DNA from: Auricularia sp. M13
Taxonomy: Eukaryota > Basidiomycota > Agaricomycetes > Auriculariales > Auriculariaceae
Length of the DNA stretch: 64,000 nt
NCBI GenBank assembly: GCA_037042915.1
Contig: CM073199.1
Location: 2,542,001-2,606,000, forward strand
Direction of reading: 5' to 3'
Part shown: positions 32,198 to 42,849 of the stretch, in pieces
Layout of the letters: each line of letters starts with the position of its first letter
Numbering within the stretch: the stretch's first letter is position 1
Notes under the pieces: generated by a model
Told to the model about the DNA's origin: nothing
Database searches by the model: none
What the model saw: the letters and a program-made list of their open reading frames with translations, nothing else
Made by a program: the position numbers and the translations under genes

Positions 32198-32770
32198 ATG
32201 AACTCGCGCAACGCGGGCCTGCCCTACAACGCACCTCCTCTGATCGGATTACTCGTTGTTCTCGGAATATCACTCGGCTTCTTAGTTTTCCTGTTCGCAG
32301 TGAAGCAACGCAGGGGGACTGCGCCTCGACGCGGAGCGCGAGCCACATGGAGGGGCTCCAGCCGCTCACAGCGCCTCCTTCCGACGACCTTCGGCGGAGG
32401 ACAGCAATACCTGCCCCCATATACCAGCAGCTGCCAGCACCTTGATCCAGTAACCTGCAGCGGAGCAGTTGCGCACAACCTGCCTCCCTCTACTAGCTCC
32501 TCGTCACCGCTGCCAACCGTCATGACAGCCAAGGCACCCACCACCTCGGGCGCATTCCAGGGCAGCCTCTCTCCGGCACTCGCTCCATCTTCACCGCTGC
32601 AGTCAGCCGCAATTACTCGTAGCGGGACGCCCGTAGAGTTTGTAGCATCCATGAGCTATCCCGACTCTTCAGCACTGGCAGTGCTGATTGTGGCGTCCGC
32701 GTCTACCCACTCGACCGTTGGACCCCTGACGGAGGACGGCAAGGACACTACCCGTGGAGATAGAGCCTGA
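32198..32770 (+). CDS. Putative single-span membrane protein
   Basis: A plus-strand ORF of about 190 residues from ATG 32198; an in-frame ATG at 32171 would add nine residues. Residues about 13-33 form a clear transmembrane helix (PLIGLLVVLGISLGFLVFLF) followed by basic residues (AVKQRRG), so the long C-terminal part is predicted cytoplasmic. The rest is rich in Ser, Thr, Pro and Ala and looks disordered. There is no signal peptide apart from the helix itself. No family is recognised. A gene of this shape is plausible in fungi as a small membrane adaptor, but the low-complexity tail leaves room for a chance ORF. Confidence 0.42.
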   Translation: MNSRNAGLPYNAPPLIGLLVVLGISLGFLVFLFAVKQRRGTAPRRGARATWRGSSRSQRLLPTTFGGGQQYLPPYTSSCQHLDPVTCSGAVAHNLPPSTSSSSPLPTVMTAKAPTTSGAFQGSLSPALAPSSPLQSAAITRSGTPVEFVASMSYPDSSALAVLIVASASTHSTVGPLTEDGKDTTRGDRA

Positions 32771-34439
32771 ATTGAGGTTCGTAACCACGCGAATGAATAA
32801 CGGTATAGTCTTTTCTCGATATAACTGCCAGGTCTGAGCAGACCACACCGCAGATAAACCTGTCGATCTGTGAGCCAAATCGCAAGTGGATCTTGATCCT
32901 TGTCTGTCTATCCTTTTTTCTTGAAATGTACCCGCAAAGATGATTCGGCCAATGGCCATTCTTCAAAGCAAAGTCATATGTAGGTTTTAATTGGATTCTG
33001 AATGTTCGCAGCGGTAGGTGTATCCGTACAGAACGGGTATACTTACACTATGGATGGTACGGGTTCGTACTCTTGCTGTCAAGTCTGGTACCTGGGCTGC
33101 GCCCATGGACAATGCGCCCGTTGTCCCCAGCAATGCCATTTGGTCGTCACGTGAGAAATTCTAATAGATGGAAATCTTTGCCTGACCCTTGGTTCACTTG
33201 CGGTTCCATCTGATTTGAATTCATCGCTGAAAATATACCGGCCGCTGGTGCTACCACAACACTTACTACGACAATCGAACCTGTAGTGGCTGCGAGATGG
33301 CAATGGATGATGTGAAAGCTATTATGTGTCTTATTAAGTAGTAATATTATTAGGAGTGAACAGACGATTGTTAACCAGACTGACAGCTCCCCGATCTGGC
33401 GCTAGTCTACTTACCTGTGCGGGCAAAGGCGGTCAGGTCTCATAACGGAGATATTGTCTTAAGGCCGATTTCGGCGGTGTGTTTTACCCTGTTTTACCCA
33501 TTCTGAGGCACGATCGCAGCTTCCCATGCTCTGATACTGCAAATATGAGCAGGATACTCTCAGCAGCATAATTCCACACTTCATTTCACATTCGCTATGT
33601 CCGTGTTCACCGCCAAAGTGGCAACCTGAGAATCCGGAAAGACTGACGCTTATGCTCTCATTCACGGGATTTACTATCGCAGCTGAAATGACCCCTCCCC
33701 CCGCCTAATGCTCAAGCTCCCGAGAAAGGTAATTACAAGGACTTCACGGTGCAGCGCTGGACGTGGACGGTGTTGACGGGGATAGCTCACGGGATCTGCG
33801 TGCTTAAGCCCGTCAGGGACGACATTAATACATATTGGGAATGATACAGGGAATTAGGTTCGTTAACCATCGTACCCATACTCAATTATCGTACCCATAC
33901 TCCGCAGACGACTCCCGGTTTGCCAGCTGCCGACGGCCTCCTCTCCAGAGAGCGCTGAGACTCGAGCGCGAGTGGAGGAGCGTGCGCTCGATGTAGCGCG
34001 TGTGGCGTAACATACATATAGATTGTTATCGACTATTGGCAAACCAGCCATGGCATATTGAATTGCTGCCCCTGCACAATGCACGGGTGCTGGACAGAGA
34101 TACGCTTTGAAGCCAATGACCAATGGATCTAACACACTGCGATGCATGAAAAGTGTGACAGGCTCCCGGAGCTCTCATCTTTATCCAGAGGTTGCGACTT
34201 GAGTTGTCGAAGCACTCGCGGTCGATCCTGTCACGATGCAGGTTGACTTCACTCTCTGACTTGCAGGATCTCACGATCTATCTTTCTGCACCCTCGACTG
34301 TAGGTGCAGGGGAAGGAAGCTCCTAGAACTCAGCTCAATGCTCACCGAGAGCGGCTGGCAAGCTCGGTCAGAGATTCTATCGCATCAGCACCGTGCATAG
34401 AAGTCTCCATATTTTTTTAATCTGACATGCATCTTATAA
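32771..34439. other. Gene-free stretch
   Basis: AT-balanced sequence with short ORFs only on both strands. I see no repeats with ends, no coding pattern and no RNA gene. Confidence 0.5.
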
Positions 34440-34491
34440 GGTAGCGGCGCGAGTGACGAGGTGGTTCCCACCTCGCATGAGCGCCGCTACC
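34440..34491. repeat. Strong hairpin / cruciform of 52 bases
   Basis: The outer stem GGTAGCGGCGC (34440-34450) pairs with GCGCCGCTACC (34481-34491). The inner stem CGAGGTGG (34457-34464) pairs with CCACCTCG (34468-34475) around a TTC loop. It sits in AT-rich DNA about 240 bases upstream of a predicted gene, and a partial copy of the outer stem (GGTAGCGGG) recurs near 34581. Confidence 0.7.
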
Positions 34492-34730
34492 ATTTCTGCC
34501 GATTAGGCTGGCATGTGTTCATGCAGAGCTGTTTCTTTTTTTATGATTTTCTCTATTCTCATGAGTATTATCCCTATAAAAGGTAGCGGGATTTGCCCTG
34601 AAAGGGCCCTTGGGTCATTTCCTGAACCGGGGCCAAATGCTTCCCGCGGCGCAACCCCAGCCTTCCGAAAATGAGATGGGACTTGATGGAATCTTCAGGT
34701 AGATTTTCAGATGAATAGGCTTTCCAGAGG

Positions 34731-37700
34731 ATGATGAGACTTAGAAGGCAGTGTCCAACGCATGGACTTGCACACGGAGATTGCGGCGCGGAATGCGAGC
34801 TCGTCGGGTTTGTCCGGATCTCCGACACGTCGTGTCGTGACCCATCTGCTGAGCAGCCCTCGTCTGTGATCCAGTACCAAGACTGTACGCTTGCAGACCA
34901 TGTCAACGAGTAGGCGTCCTCAGCGCGCAGACCCTCGCCTGTACATCGCAGGTCTTCAGAGCGTACGTGCCACACGCCGCCTTCCTGCTCGTTCTCGAAG
35001 AAACTGACAACATCCTCGTTATTGGTGGCGTGACCATTGATATCCGCACGTCCTGATACCCTGCTTGGTTTCGTAACACAGGGACTGGAAGGTCTATTGC
35101 GTCTGTATTCGCATTGTCAAATTTCTTACTCATGCACTATTCCCCAGGCCTGGGTGACCTGGGTGCGAAAGAGCATTTGCGGAAGCGTCAAGAGCACGCG
35201 AATTTTATCGAAGTGACAGAGAGCGAGCTCGACTCGTAAGTCTCTTGCGTTGTCTCGAATATAACAATTCGAGTTCTCAACTATGTGCTGGGCAGGGAAG
35301 TTCACAGTCCCAATCCATTTGGCTACGGAGCCAGTCGCTGGAAGTTCAACGCACCATTAACATTCGAGATGCGACGCGATATCATTCGCACTCGACTTCG
35401 CGCGGGCATTCCTGCACTTGGGCAAGACTTCGTGAACGGCTCAGCCGAGCTGACGCTCGACCAAAAGAGATCGACATTGGCTGCATATCTAATCCTACAC
35501 AAGGAGCGCGACAAGAGCATGGCTGATTCAACGATACAGAAAGACCTCTTGGACCTGCCATTGGCAATGCGTCGCAAGCTCGCAGAAGCTGAAGAGGTGC
35601 AGCAGCAGCACAATCGCTCTCGTCTCTGTGATTTTTTCGACCACCCAGTGACCGGCAGGGAATTGCGCGCCAGCCAGCATTTGCGACGCTATTTCCATGT
35701 TTACGAGGAATCTGGAATCGTAGCCATATCCAACGTTCCTTATGTACCACAACTCCCCCCTGCTCCCGTCACTCGTACGCTCCGCACGGATGGCAGGTAT
35801 GGCTATCTTGAGGAGACCTGGTTTCCGCAACTACATGCTGCATGGCATATGGCGTTTGTACCGGCTGCAGCTGCGCTGCATTCTAGCCTTAACGCGGATG
35901 TCGCCTGGTACAAGGTCGACCTATCCGCACACTTCGTTCTTACTCTGCCTGGATGGTATCGAATCTCTCCGCAGCTAAATGAAGTTGTGCAGAAGGCTTG
36001 CAGTGAGGCCTCGGAGCTCTTTTCCCGCACGGTCGGCAAGGGTGCTCCCGTTCTGGCTCATTCATCGATGCTAGAAGCCGCCGGCCATTTATCCAAGCAC
36101 ATCATGTCCGAGCTACAAGTGCACGAATGCATCGCCGTGTTTCAGCGTAGTCTCCTAGAGCTTCGCGGTTGGCGGCGGTTTACAGTCGCTCTTCGAGCTT
36201 ACAAGAAACTTGACGCGAAGCTTCAAGGCGATTGGACGTATACGCGACGACCTGCAGATCAATGCTACATCGACGGCGATTATAGGGGCGTCTTCGTGAC
36301 CGACCAAGAGACGGCCAACATCTATGGCCACTTTCAGGTGCCGACGTGGTGGCTGCGCTCAAAGTCCAGTAACCTTCTGCAGTCGCTCCAGGATGCAGGC
36401 CTGAAGCCGGTGCCAATGGACATGAGCACATTTCCAAAACCTTCACTCAGGCCGGCGCATACGGCCTCTGCGACATCGGGATGTCAGAGTCTTCTCTACG
36501 ACGGGCACGATAATCCTGATTCGGTACCGTATGACGACGATAGGGACGAGTTCCGCACCCAAGACGACGAGGACTACCCTCCACCTACCGTCACTCATCC
36601 TCCTGCCTCTAGTCCAAGAGGCCGCACCCGCGCTCGCACCTCAGCCGCAGCCGCGCCAAAAGAGACTGCTCGAAACGAGCCGGATTCGGATGACAATAGT
36701 CCCCCTCGCCCTGAACTCCCTGTTGTCGAAGACATTGAAGTGGACTTGGGGGAAATAGCAGGATCTCTCATCACACTACCCAGACGCCGGCGCTACGTTC
36801 CGACGGCAGGCCCAACCCCACAGAGGATACGTTCGCTCAGCCCGTTCTCTGAAGACGACGTCTCAGGTCCGTCGGGCGAAGATACCGTCAGCGCAGCGCC
36901 CGCCCCAGTGTTTGAGAATGTTGTCCCTACGGCACCTGCTCCACCATCGCCCGGCTCAGCGACGCCCGCTGCCGCGACGCCGGCTCCAGAAGTCTCTTCT
37001 CCAGCAGCGCTCACTCTCGCTTCTCCTGCCCCGGCACCGTCTGGCCCCGCAGCGCCTGCCCCTGCGCCGCCCGCCCGAGACGTGTCCATCCCAGCGGTGC
37101 CTGTCCTCGCCACGCCATCTCCAACGGGGCCGACTGACGTCGCGCCTACCCTCGCGTCACCTCGCGCTCCGACGGTGCTCGCACCTGCTTTGTCCGCTAT
37201 GGCGTCGCCCTCTGCCGCGACGCCGGCTTCAGAAGTCTCCTCTCCAGCAGCGCTCGCTCTCGCTTCTCCTGCCCCGGCACCGTCTGGCCCCGCAGCGCCT
37301 GCCCCTGCGCCGCCCGCCCGAGACGTGTCCATCCCAGCGGTGCCTGTCCTCGCCACGCCATCTCCAACGGGGCCGACTGACGTCGCGCCTACCCTCGCGT
37401 CACCTCGCGCTCCGACGGTGCTCGCACCTGCTTTGTCCGCTATGGCGTCGCCCTCTGCCGCGACGCCGGCTTCAGAAGTCTCCTCTCCAGCAGCGCTCGC
37501 TCTCGCTTCTCCTGCCCCGGCACCGTCTGGCCCCGCAGCGCCTGCCCCTGCGCCGCCCGCCCGAGACGTGTCCATCCCAGCGGTGCCTGTCCTCGCCACG
37601 CCATCTCCAACGGGGCCGACTGACGTCGCGCCTACCCTCGCGTCACCTCGCGCTCCGACGGTGCTCGCACCTGCTTTGTCCGCTATGGCGTCGCCCTCTG

Positions 37701-40086
37701 CCGCGACGCCGGCTTCAGAAGTCTCCTCTCAAGCAGCGCTCGCTCTCGCTTCTCCTGCCCCGGCACCGTCTGGCCCCGCAGCGCCTGCCCCTGCGCCGCC
37801 CGCCCGAGACGTGTCCATCCTAGCGGTGCCTGTCCTCGCCACGCCATCTCCAACGGGGCCGACTGCCGTCGCGCCTACCCTAGCGTCATCCTCCCCTGCA
37901 GCTCCCGCTCCAAAGGTGCTCCGCCTACCGTCCTCCGCCGCCGCGTCGCCCACCGCCGCGCCGCCTGGCTTCTCAGCAGGCACATCCGGGTCGCCCACCG
38001 GCGTGGCTTTATCATCCGCTCCAGCTGCTCAGTCGCTGGCTCCAACAGTGCGCTCCGCCGCCCCGCTTCATCTATCGTTTTCCACCACAGCAGCCCTCCT
38101 TGCAACAGCGCCCAACCAGGTTTCCACTCCTGCGTTGCCTATTCTGGAAGCGCCAGTGTCAACGGTGCTCACTCCTGCATCGCCCGTCCAGCATGCACTC
38201 GCAATTATCCCGTTCGTCAAACCTGATATGGCGAGCATGGAGATCGAACACGATTTCACCCAAATAGAGCTCCGTGGCAAGAAACGTTCTTTGGGTGAGC
38301 ATTGTGCTTGCGTGCGATAATGGAATGCTCTATTAAAGCCGGTGCAGGCAAATCAACGACGCAGACTCCTGGGAGGAAGCGCACGAAGCTGGGCACAGAG
38401 CCCGATTACCACTTGCTCGAGATACCCTCGTTTACGCTGCCTTCTTGGTATCCCACGGATAGCATCTGCCCGCCACATATTTCTCACGACAAAAGCCAAC
38501 AACGCATGCGAAAGCTGTTCAACGATCCAGCTGCGCCCGTCATTTACAAGAGGACGCGATTTCTGTTGCGTACTCCCAAGCCCGAGTTGTTAGCGCACAA
38601 GGACCACACAGCATTTGCCACATGGCTGATGATTCGGCCCTTCGTCTTGCGCCGCTTCGTTTCTGCGTCCACCCGGAGCATGCCTGGGCTTGACCGCAGT
38701 TCTTGGAGTCGTGTTCTTAAGCTGATCGTCGACGACAAGTCCTATGACGAGTTGTGTTCGAATCTGGGTTTGGACGCTATCTTTCCCCGGCCTGGAGATC
38801 CCGCGCAGCTTATGGAAATCGACGAGCGGAGAATTTGCAATCTGGACCTCACGGACGACGAGTATGAGGACAACATCGCCTCCGACGATTCCTATGGTCC
38901 GTACGGGACATCGGCCAGGCTGGACGGTGAACATGGAGGAGACGTGCAAATGTCTGAGGACAGCCAGGCCATCGACAGCATTCGTTTCTTCGGCACTGCT
39001 GAATACTTCGAGGACGGTCATGGTCATTTCGACGCGTTGCGCGAGGAGGATAGGCATATGGCAGAGCCCAGTGACTGGCATGACCCCAAGGCCTTCTTTA
39101 CTTACTTCTATGAGGACAGCAACGGGGTCATGGTCGAAATCGGCAGGACCGATCCAAATTTCGAGGCCATCGTCGAGAAGCTCGAGTGCTGGTTTGACTA
39201 CGAGCACCGCCGGAAACTATTTTTCAGCCATGGCCTCAGAGATGCTCAGAAGCCTGGCCGAGTCGAGGGCGGAGAACGTCTGCTCAAGGCGGGTTTGCTG
39301 GCATGGAATGATGGTGCAGGGCTGCCCCTACCCCTGAAGCAACATTCTCGTCGCATTTGGCCTGCCAGGTGAGTCTTGTCTCAGTGAGGATTGGACGAAT
39401 TGCTGATTGCAATGACTATTAGCACAACGCCGGCAAAACCTTCCACCCACCCGGCTAACGAAGGTCTTGCTGCTCAAGCCTCCATCGCGTCGTCTATTAT
39501 GCCGCTCGCGCATTCCACGCCCATTTACCCGTTACGCTGGCCAAAGCTGGACATCACGAAGAAGTTCAGCCAGCTTCTTGTTGACCTCTCTGTCGCTGGA
39601 GCAACCTTTGATAACCACCAACTGAAGCCCTTTGATTCGGAAGACTGGCTCAACGAGGACATGAAGGCCTATATTGTCTGGGAATTGCAGGAAATGGACT
39701 TCCGCAATGGGCTGTATAGCCTCGACTATCTCGTGCATTCCAAGTACGCTAGGAGGCCGATGACCCCCGATGAGTGCATCGAGAGGGAGGCATTACTGCG
39801 TGCTTGCTGGGGCGGCGGGGATATGAAGCCTGACGAAAGGTTGCCGAGCCCATACTCTGTTAAAGAAAAGTCCCCTGCATTGCTTGCCGCTCTGGAGGCG
39901 ATGTTCGACTTCATGACGTCATGGCCGCACTCGGAAGAGTTCCTGCGCGTTCCGCCGACCGCTTGGACCCTCGACACCGTTGATGAGCTTGCAGACATGG
40001 TCTGGCAATGCTATGCGCAGACATACTTTGATCATCTGCGCCTTCCAGCCCCGAAGCCTTATCTCCGGCCGCGCGTTCCTTGGTGA
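34731..40086 (+). CDS. Large seven-exon gene, protein of about 1,687 residues with 81-residue tandem repeats, family not recognised
   Basis: A phase-consistent model is exons 34731-34901, 34952-35049, 35082-35104, 35148-35235, 35296-38294, 38348-39368 and 39423-40086, totalling 5,064 bases. The last three introns (60, 53 and 54 bp) have good GT/AG borders; the first three are less certain. The N-terminal third is a folded-looking region (WKFNAPLTFEMRRDIIRTRL, then W- and Y-rich blocks). A disordered acidic segment follows, then about 320 residues of Ala/Pro/Ser repeats in an 81-residue period (36971-37942). The C-terminal 560 residues are folded-looking, with motifs LPSWYPTD and WPKLDITKKFSQLL. 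No catalytic motif, signal peptide or membrane helix is visible. The frame is open throughout, so the gene is probably functional. The disordered repeat may act as a spacer or binding surface; that is inference. Confidence 0.7.
36971..37942 (+). repeat. In-frame 243-bp tandem repeat, four copies
   Basis: Units start at 36971, 37214, 37457 and 37700, each 243 bases (81 codons). Copies 2 and 3 look identical, while copies 1 and 4 have diverged. The unit is rich in GCC/CCC codons and encodes runs such as PAPSGPAAPAPAPPARDVSI. Exact homogeneity of the middle copies suggests recent unequal exchange. Confidence 0.92.
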
Positions 40087-40289
40087 TCAAAACATGGGTC
40101 GCGAATGGATTGCGAAATCGATGTACAGTATCAACGCTCGAGAATGAATATCTTGCTAACGTGAATGTATTGGTTGGCAATAGGGCTATTATCGCGTGTA
40201 AAATGCTTCAAACTGAACCTTACTAATAGATGCTCGACATGAACAGTACTTTTCGTAGCGACGGCATAATTCTGCTCGTTCAAAGGCCG

Positions 40290-40880
40290 TCTTCAAGAAG
40301 AACTTCGAGAACATCATCATCCGCGGGCGCGAAACTGATACGACGGACATGATCAAGGAGAAGAGCTAGGCGAAACTCAAGGAGCTCGTCGCGCTCGTCA
40401 GCAGGTCATCATCCGGCGTACAAACGAACCGTACGTCGTCCAGTCTGCGGCGCTATCGTACTGGCGTACTGACAACCCGTTAGTGCCCGTCAAGTATGAC
40501 CAAGTGGTGTTCTGACGGCCGTCCGGGTTCCAGGCCGCGCTCTACAAGCTGTTGGTCATTTCGAGCCCGGAGATCAAGAAACTTCTCCGCGGCGTGGACA
40601 GCCACCTGCTCAAGGCCACGAACGACAAGATCGTGCTGATCAGCAACTACACGCAGACTCTCGAGCTGTTCGAGCGCATGTGCCGTGACAAGGGATGCAT
40701 CTCCGTCCTTCGCTTTCACTCGCACGTGTGTATAGCTACGGGTTCTTCAGGCTCGACGGCACGATGACGGTCACGAAGCGGCAGAAGCTCGTGGACTAGT
40801 TCAATGACCTGGAGAGCAAGGAGTCTGTTCTCCTGCTCAACTCCAAGGCCGGCGGGAATTTCATTGGTGCCAACCGCCTT
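40290..40880 (+). pseudogene. Decayed RAD54-like helicase fragment
   Basis: Several stretches in plus-strand frames match the order of the RAD54 SNF2-family helicase. They are FKKNFENIIIRGRET near 40290, LPVKYDQVVF, ISSPEIKKLLRGVDSHLLKA, then KIVLISNYTQTLELFERM near 40630, a GFFRLDGTMTVTKRQKLVD block and NFIGANRL near 40860. Rad54 uses ATP to drive strand exchange in homologous recombination. Here the N-terminal helicase lobe is absent, stops fall inside the conserved blocks, and at least two frame changes and an internal gap are needed. It is a host-gene pseudogene fragment. About 40900-41190 also shows a minus-strand coding-like piece (TDAKGQTEKDDWEQLHAKLKE) that I cannot place. Confidence 0.75.
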
Positions 40881-41224
40881 CCTTTTCCCATTCATCGAGA
40901 CCACCATCGGCGCGACCGGATTCAACTTCTTTGAGCTTGGCATGGAGCTGCTCCCAGTCGTCCTTCTCGGTCTGGCCCTTCGCATCCGTGGTCATTGCGC
41001 CGCATACGTTTCTGGTCACGTGTTGTGCAACGAGTCGACGGCGATTGGGGTGCAGAACGCTTCGCCGTGTGTTTCAGCGGCACAGGCTCGCTATCGAGAA
41101 TCTCGCTTGTGCGCTCAAAGTCGGGCATGAAGGACGATGGGGACAATTCTTCGCAGCTCAGCACTCTATTATTGTGACAGCGACACAGCACCGGTGGTCA
41201 TTCCAGGACGCAAAGTTGAGTCTA

Positions 41225-41640
41225 GGTGCACCATTTTTTTTCCGCGCGGGATATATCACCTACAGGTGCACCTTACACTCCGGTATACCAGGCATCCTGC
41301 ACCTAATGGCGCCTAGACGATGTTTGAGGTGCACCTACAGTCTCATTACTCACCTGCAGGTGCACCTACACCATCTTCGAGGCGCACCTCGTGTCTGCCA
41401 CATTTGCGTTCAGGTGCACCTACGCCGTTGTTGAGGTGCGCCTATAGTCTTCGACCAATCATGCAGGTGCACCTACACCATTGTTGAGGTGCCCTACAGT
41501 CTTCGACCAACCACGCAGGTGCACCTACACCATTGCCGAGGTGCGCCTACTGTCTGTTGTCGATCATGCAGGTGCACCTACATTCCCATTGACACGACCT
41601 AGGTGCCCCTGGTGGAGTTGCCAACACGTTAGGTACACCA
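41225..41640. repeat. Minisatellite of about 53 bp built on AGGTGCACCT palindromes
   Basis: Five units start at 41358, 41412, 41465, 41517 and 41570, a period of 52-54 bases. Each carries the 10-bp palindrome AGGTGCACCT plus a second, decayed version (AGGTGCGCCT). Further scattered copies extend the cluster to 41225 and 41640. Related palindromes recur at 61140-61600 and 62645-62960. Confidence 0.8.
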
Positions 41641-41705
41641 ACTTCAACCTTGATCACCATATCTGACTTCACCCTGTGTTCACTGTCTTTCTCTTTCTCG
41701 CCGCC

Positions 41706-41837
41706 ATGTCAGCCTGCCCTACCGACTTCCAGAGCACGGAGCAGCTCGACCGCGCATTTGCCGCCCTACGTATCATGAATAACGACGCACCACGGCAGAT
41801 TTCTGCCTACGTGCCATGGCCGCAGCGGTGGAGTTAG
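41706..41837 (+). CDS. Short ORF of 43 residues, possible first exon
   Basis: ATG 41706 stands in a good context (CGCCGCCATGTC) after a pyrimidine-rich leader, and opens MSACPTDFQSTEQLDRAFAA. It closes at 41837. It may be an exon whose donor I cannot place, or chance. The rest of 41838-42480 shows no supported gene. Confidence 0.28.
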   Translation: MSACPTDFQSTEQLDRAFAALRIMNNDAPRQISAYVPWPQRWS

Positions 41838-42480
41838 CCGCGGGCTGCTCTCTCCGTGCCGACAGTAGAGCTCGACGCAGAGACCACCGACCAAGCAATG
41901 TCTCCTGCCACATCTGCCCACGAAGGGCATTAAAGTACGCACGAATTCCTTCTGACATTCACCACTCTGCTCACTCGACTCGTTAGCAACGTTCTTCAGC
42001 GCGCTCTTGATCACGTCGCGCCGAGCACTGTCTCCTCACAAATGTACAAACCCAACGTAATGCAGACCTTACGCAAACATAATACGAGTACGCAGACATG
42101 GAGCAAAAATATATGTCACCTTGTGACATTACCTAAACATTCTCGACAAAGTATCTACTGCCATGCATCGCGCTGCGAGCTGCCGGATCCGCCATGTTGC
42201 TGAGCACTTGGAAACTGGGGGAACTGCTGTGCGGCGGGGAATTGCTGCGCAGTAGGAAATTGCTGCGTGGCGGAGAACTGATGTGCGGCCTTGACCCCCT
42301 GCGTACCCCTGCCCGCCCACAAAGGGCTGCCAAGGAACGCTGACCCGCCCGCGAACTACTGCTGGGCTCCTGGGAACATCTTCTTGCGCTGTACTTTTGG
42401 CGCGTCGTCGTTGTCTCCAGCAGCCTTCTTGCGCGTAGCATTTGGTGCGGCATCGCGGCCTGCCCCATCCTTCGATGCTG

Positions 42481-42844
42481 CTAGCGTGGTCTTCTTCGCT
42501 TGGTCTTCGGCGGCGCGATGGCGGCCTCAACGTCGTCTCCTGCGAGCGCCCTGCGCTTTGCTGGCGCGCGCGGTTCCGGGCTCTTGACATGGGAATCGGC
42601 CGCCGAGTCCGCGTCGGACGAGTCGTCGCTCGAGACGTTAACGTACGTCTTCGGGCGCTGTGGCTTCGCATTTGAGTCCTCGGCTTTAAAGACGACGACA
42701 TCGTTGTCCTTCGCAGCTTCATTCGCGGCTTTGGCGGCCCTCGTCGCCCGCAGCGCCTCGTCCTCTTGCCATACGTTCAGATGAAGGCATCTTTGACGGG
42801 CCAGGAATCGCGCGCGCTTTGACGCTCTGTGTTTCGGCCATGAT
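42481..42844 (-). CDS. Charged, nuclear-looking protein segment
   Basis: On the minus strand, ATG 42844 opens MAETQSVKARAIPGPSK. A neighbouring frame then reads NEAAKDNDVVVFKAEDSNAK, a run of Ser/Asp (VSSDDSSDADSAAD) and a basic end (KRRALAGDD ... PPKTKRR) up to a stop near 42481. The two frames need an intron or an error near 42790. The acidic Ser/Asp run followed by basic residues is typical of disordered nuclear proteins. It may be the tail of the adjacent RCC1/BTB gene or a separate small gene. No family is recognised. Confidence 0.38.
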
Positions 42845-42849
42845 CTCTC

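Noticed and set aside
36793-37823. Long ORFs in other frames across the 243-bp repeat
   Set aside because: A period of 243 (a multiple of three) with GC-rich codons keeps all frames open. The frame joined to good splice sites was preferred.
41225-41640. CRISPR-like array
   Set aside because: The units are a minisatellite with similar spacers. No cas-like gene is present and the host is a fungus.
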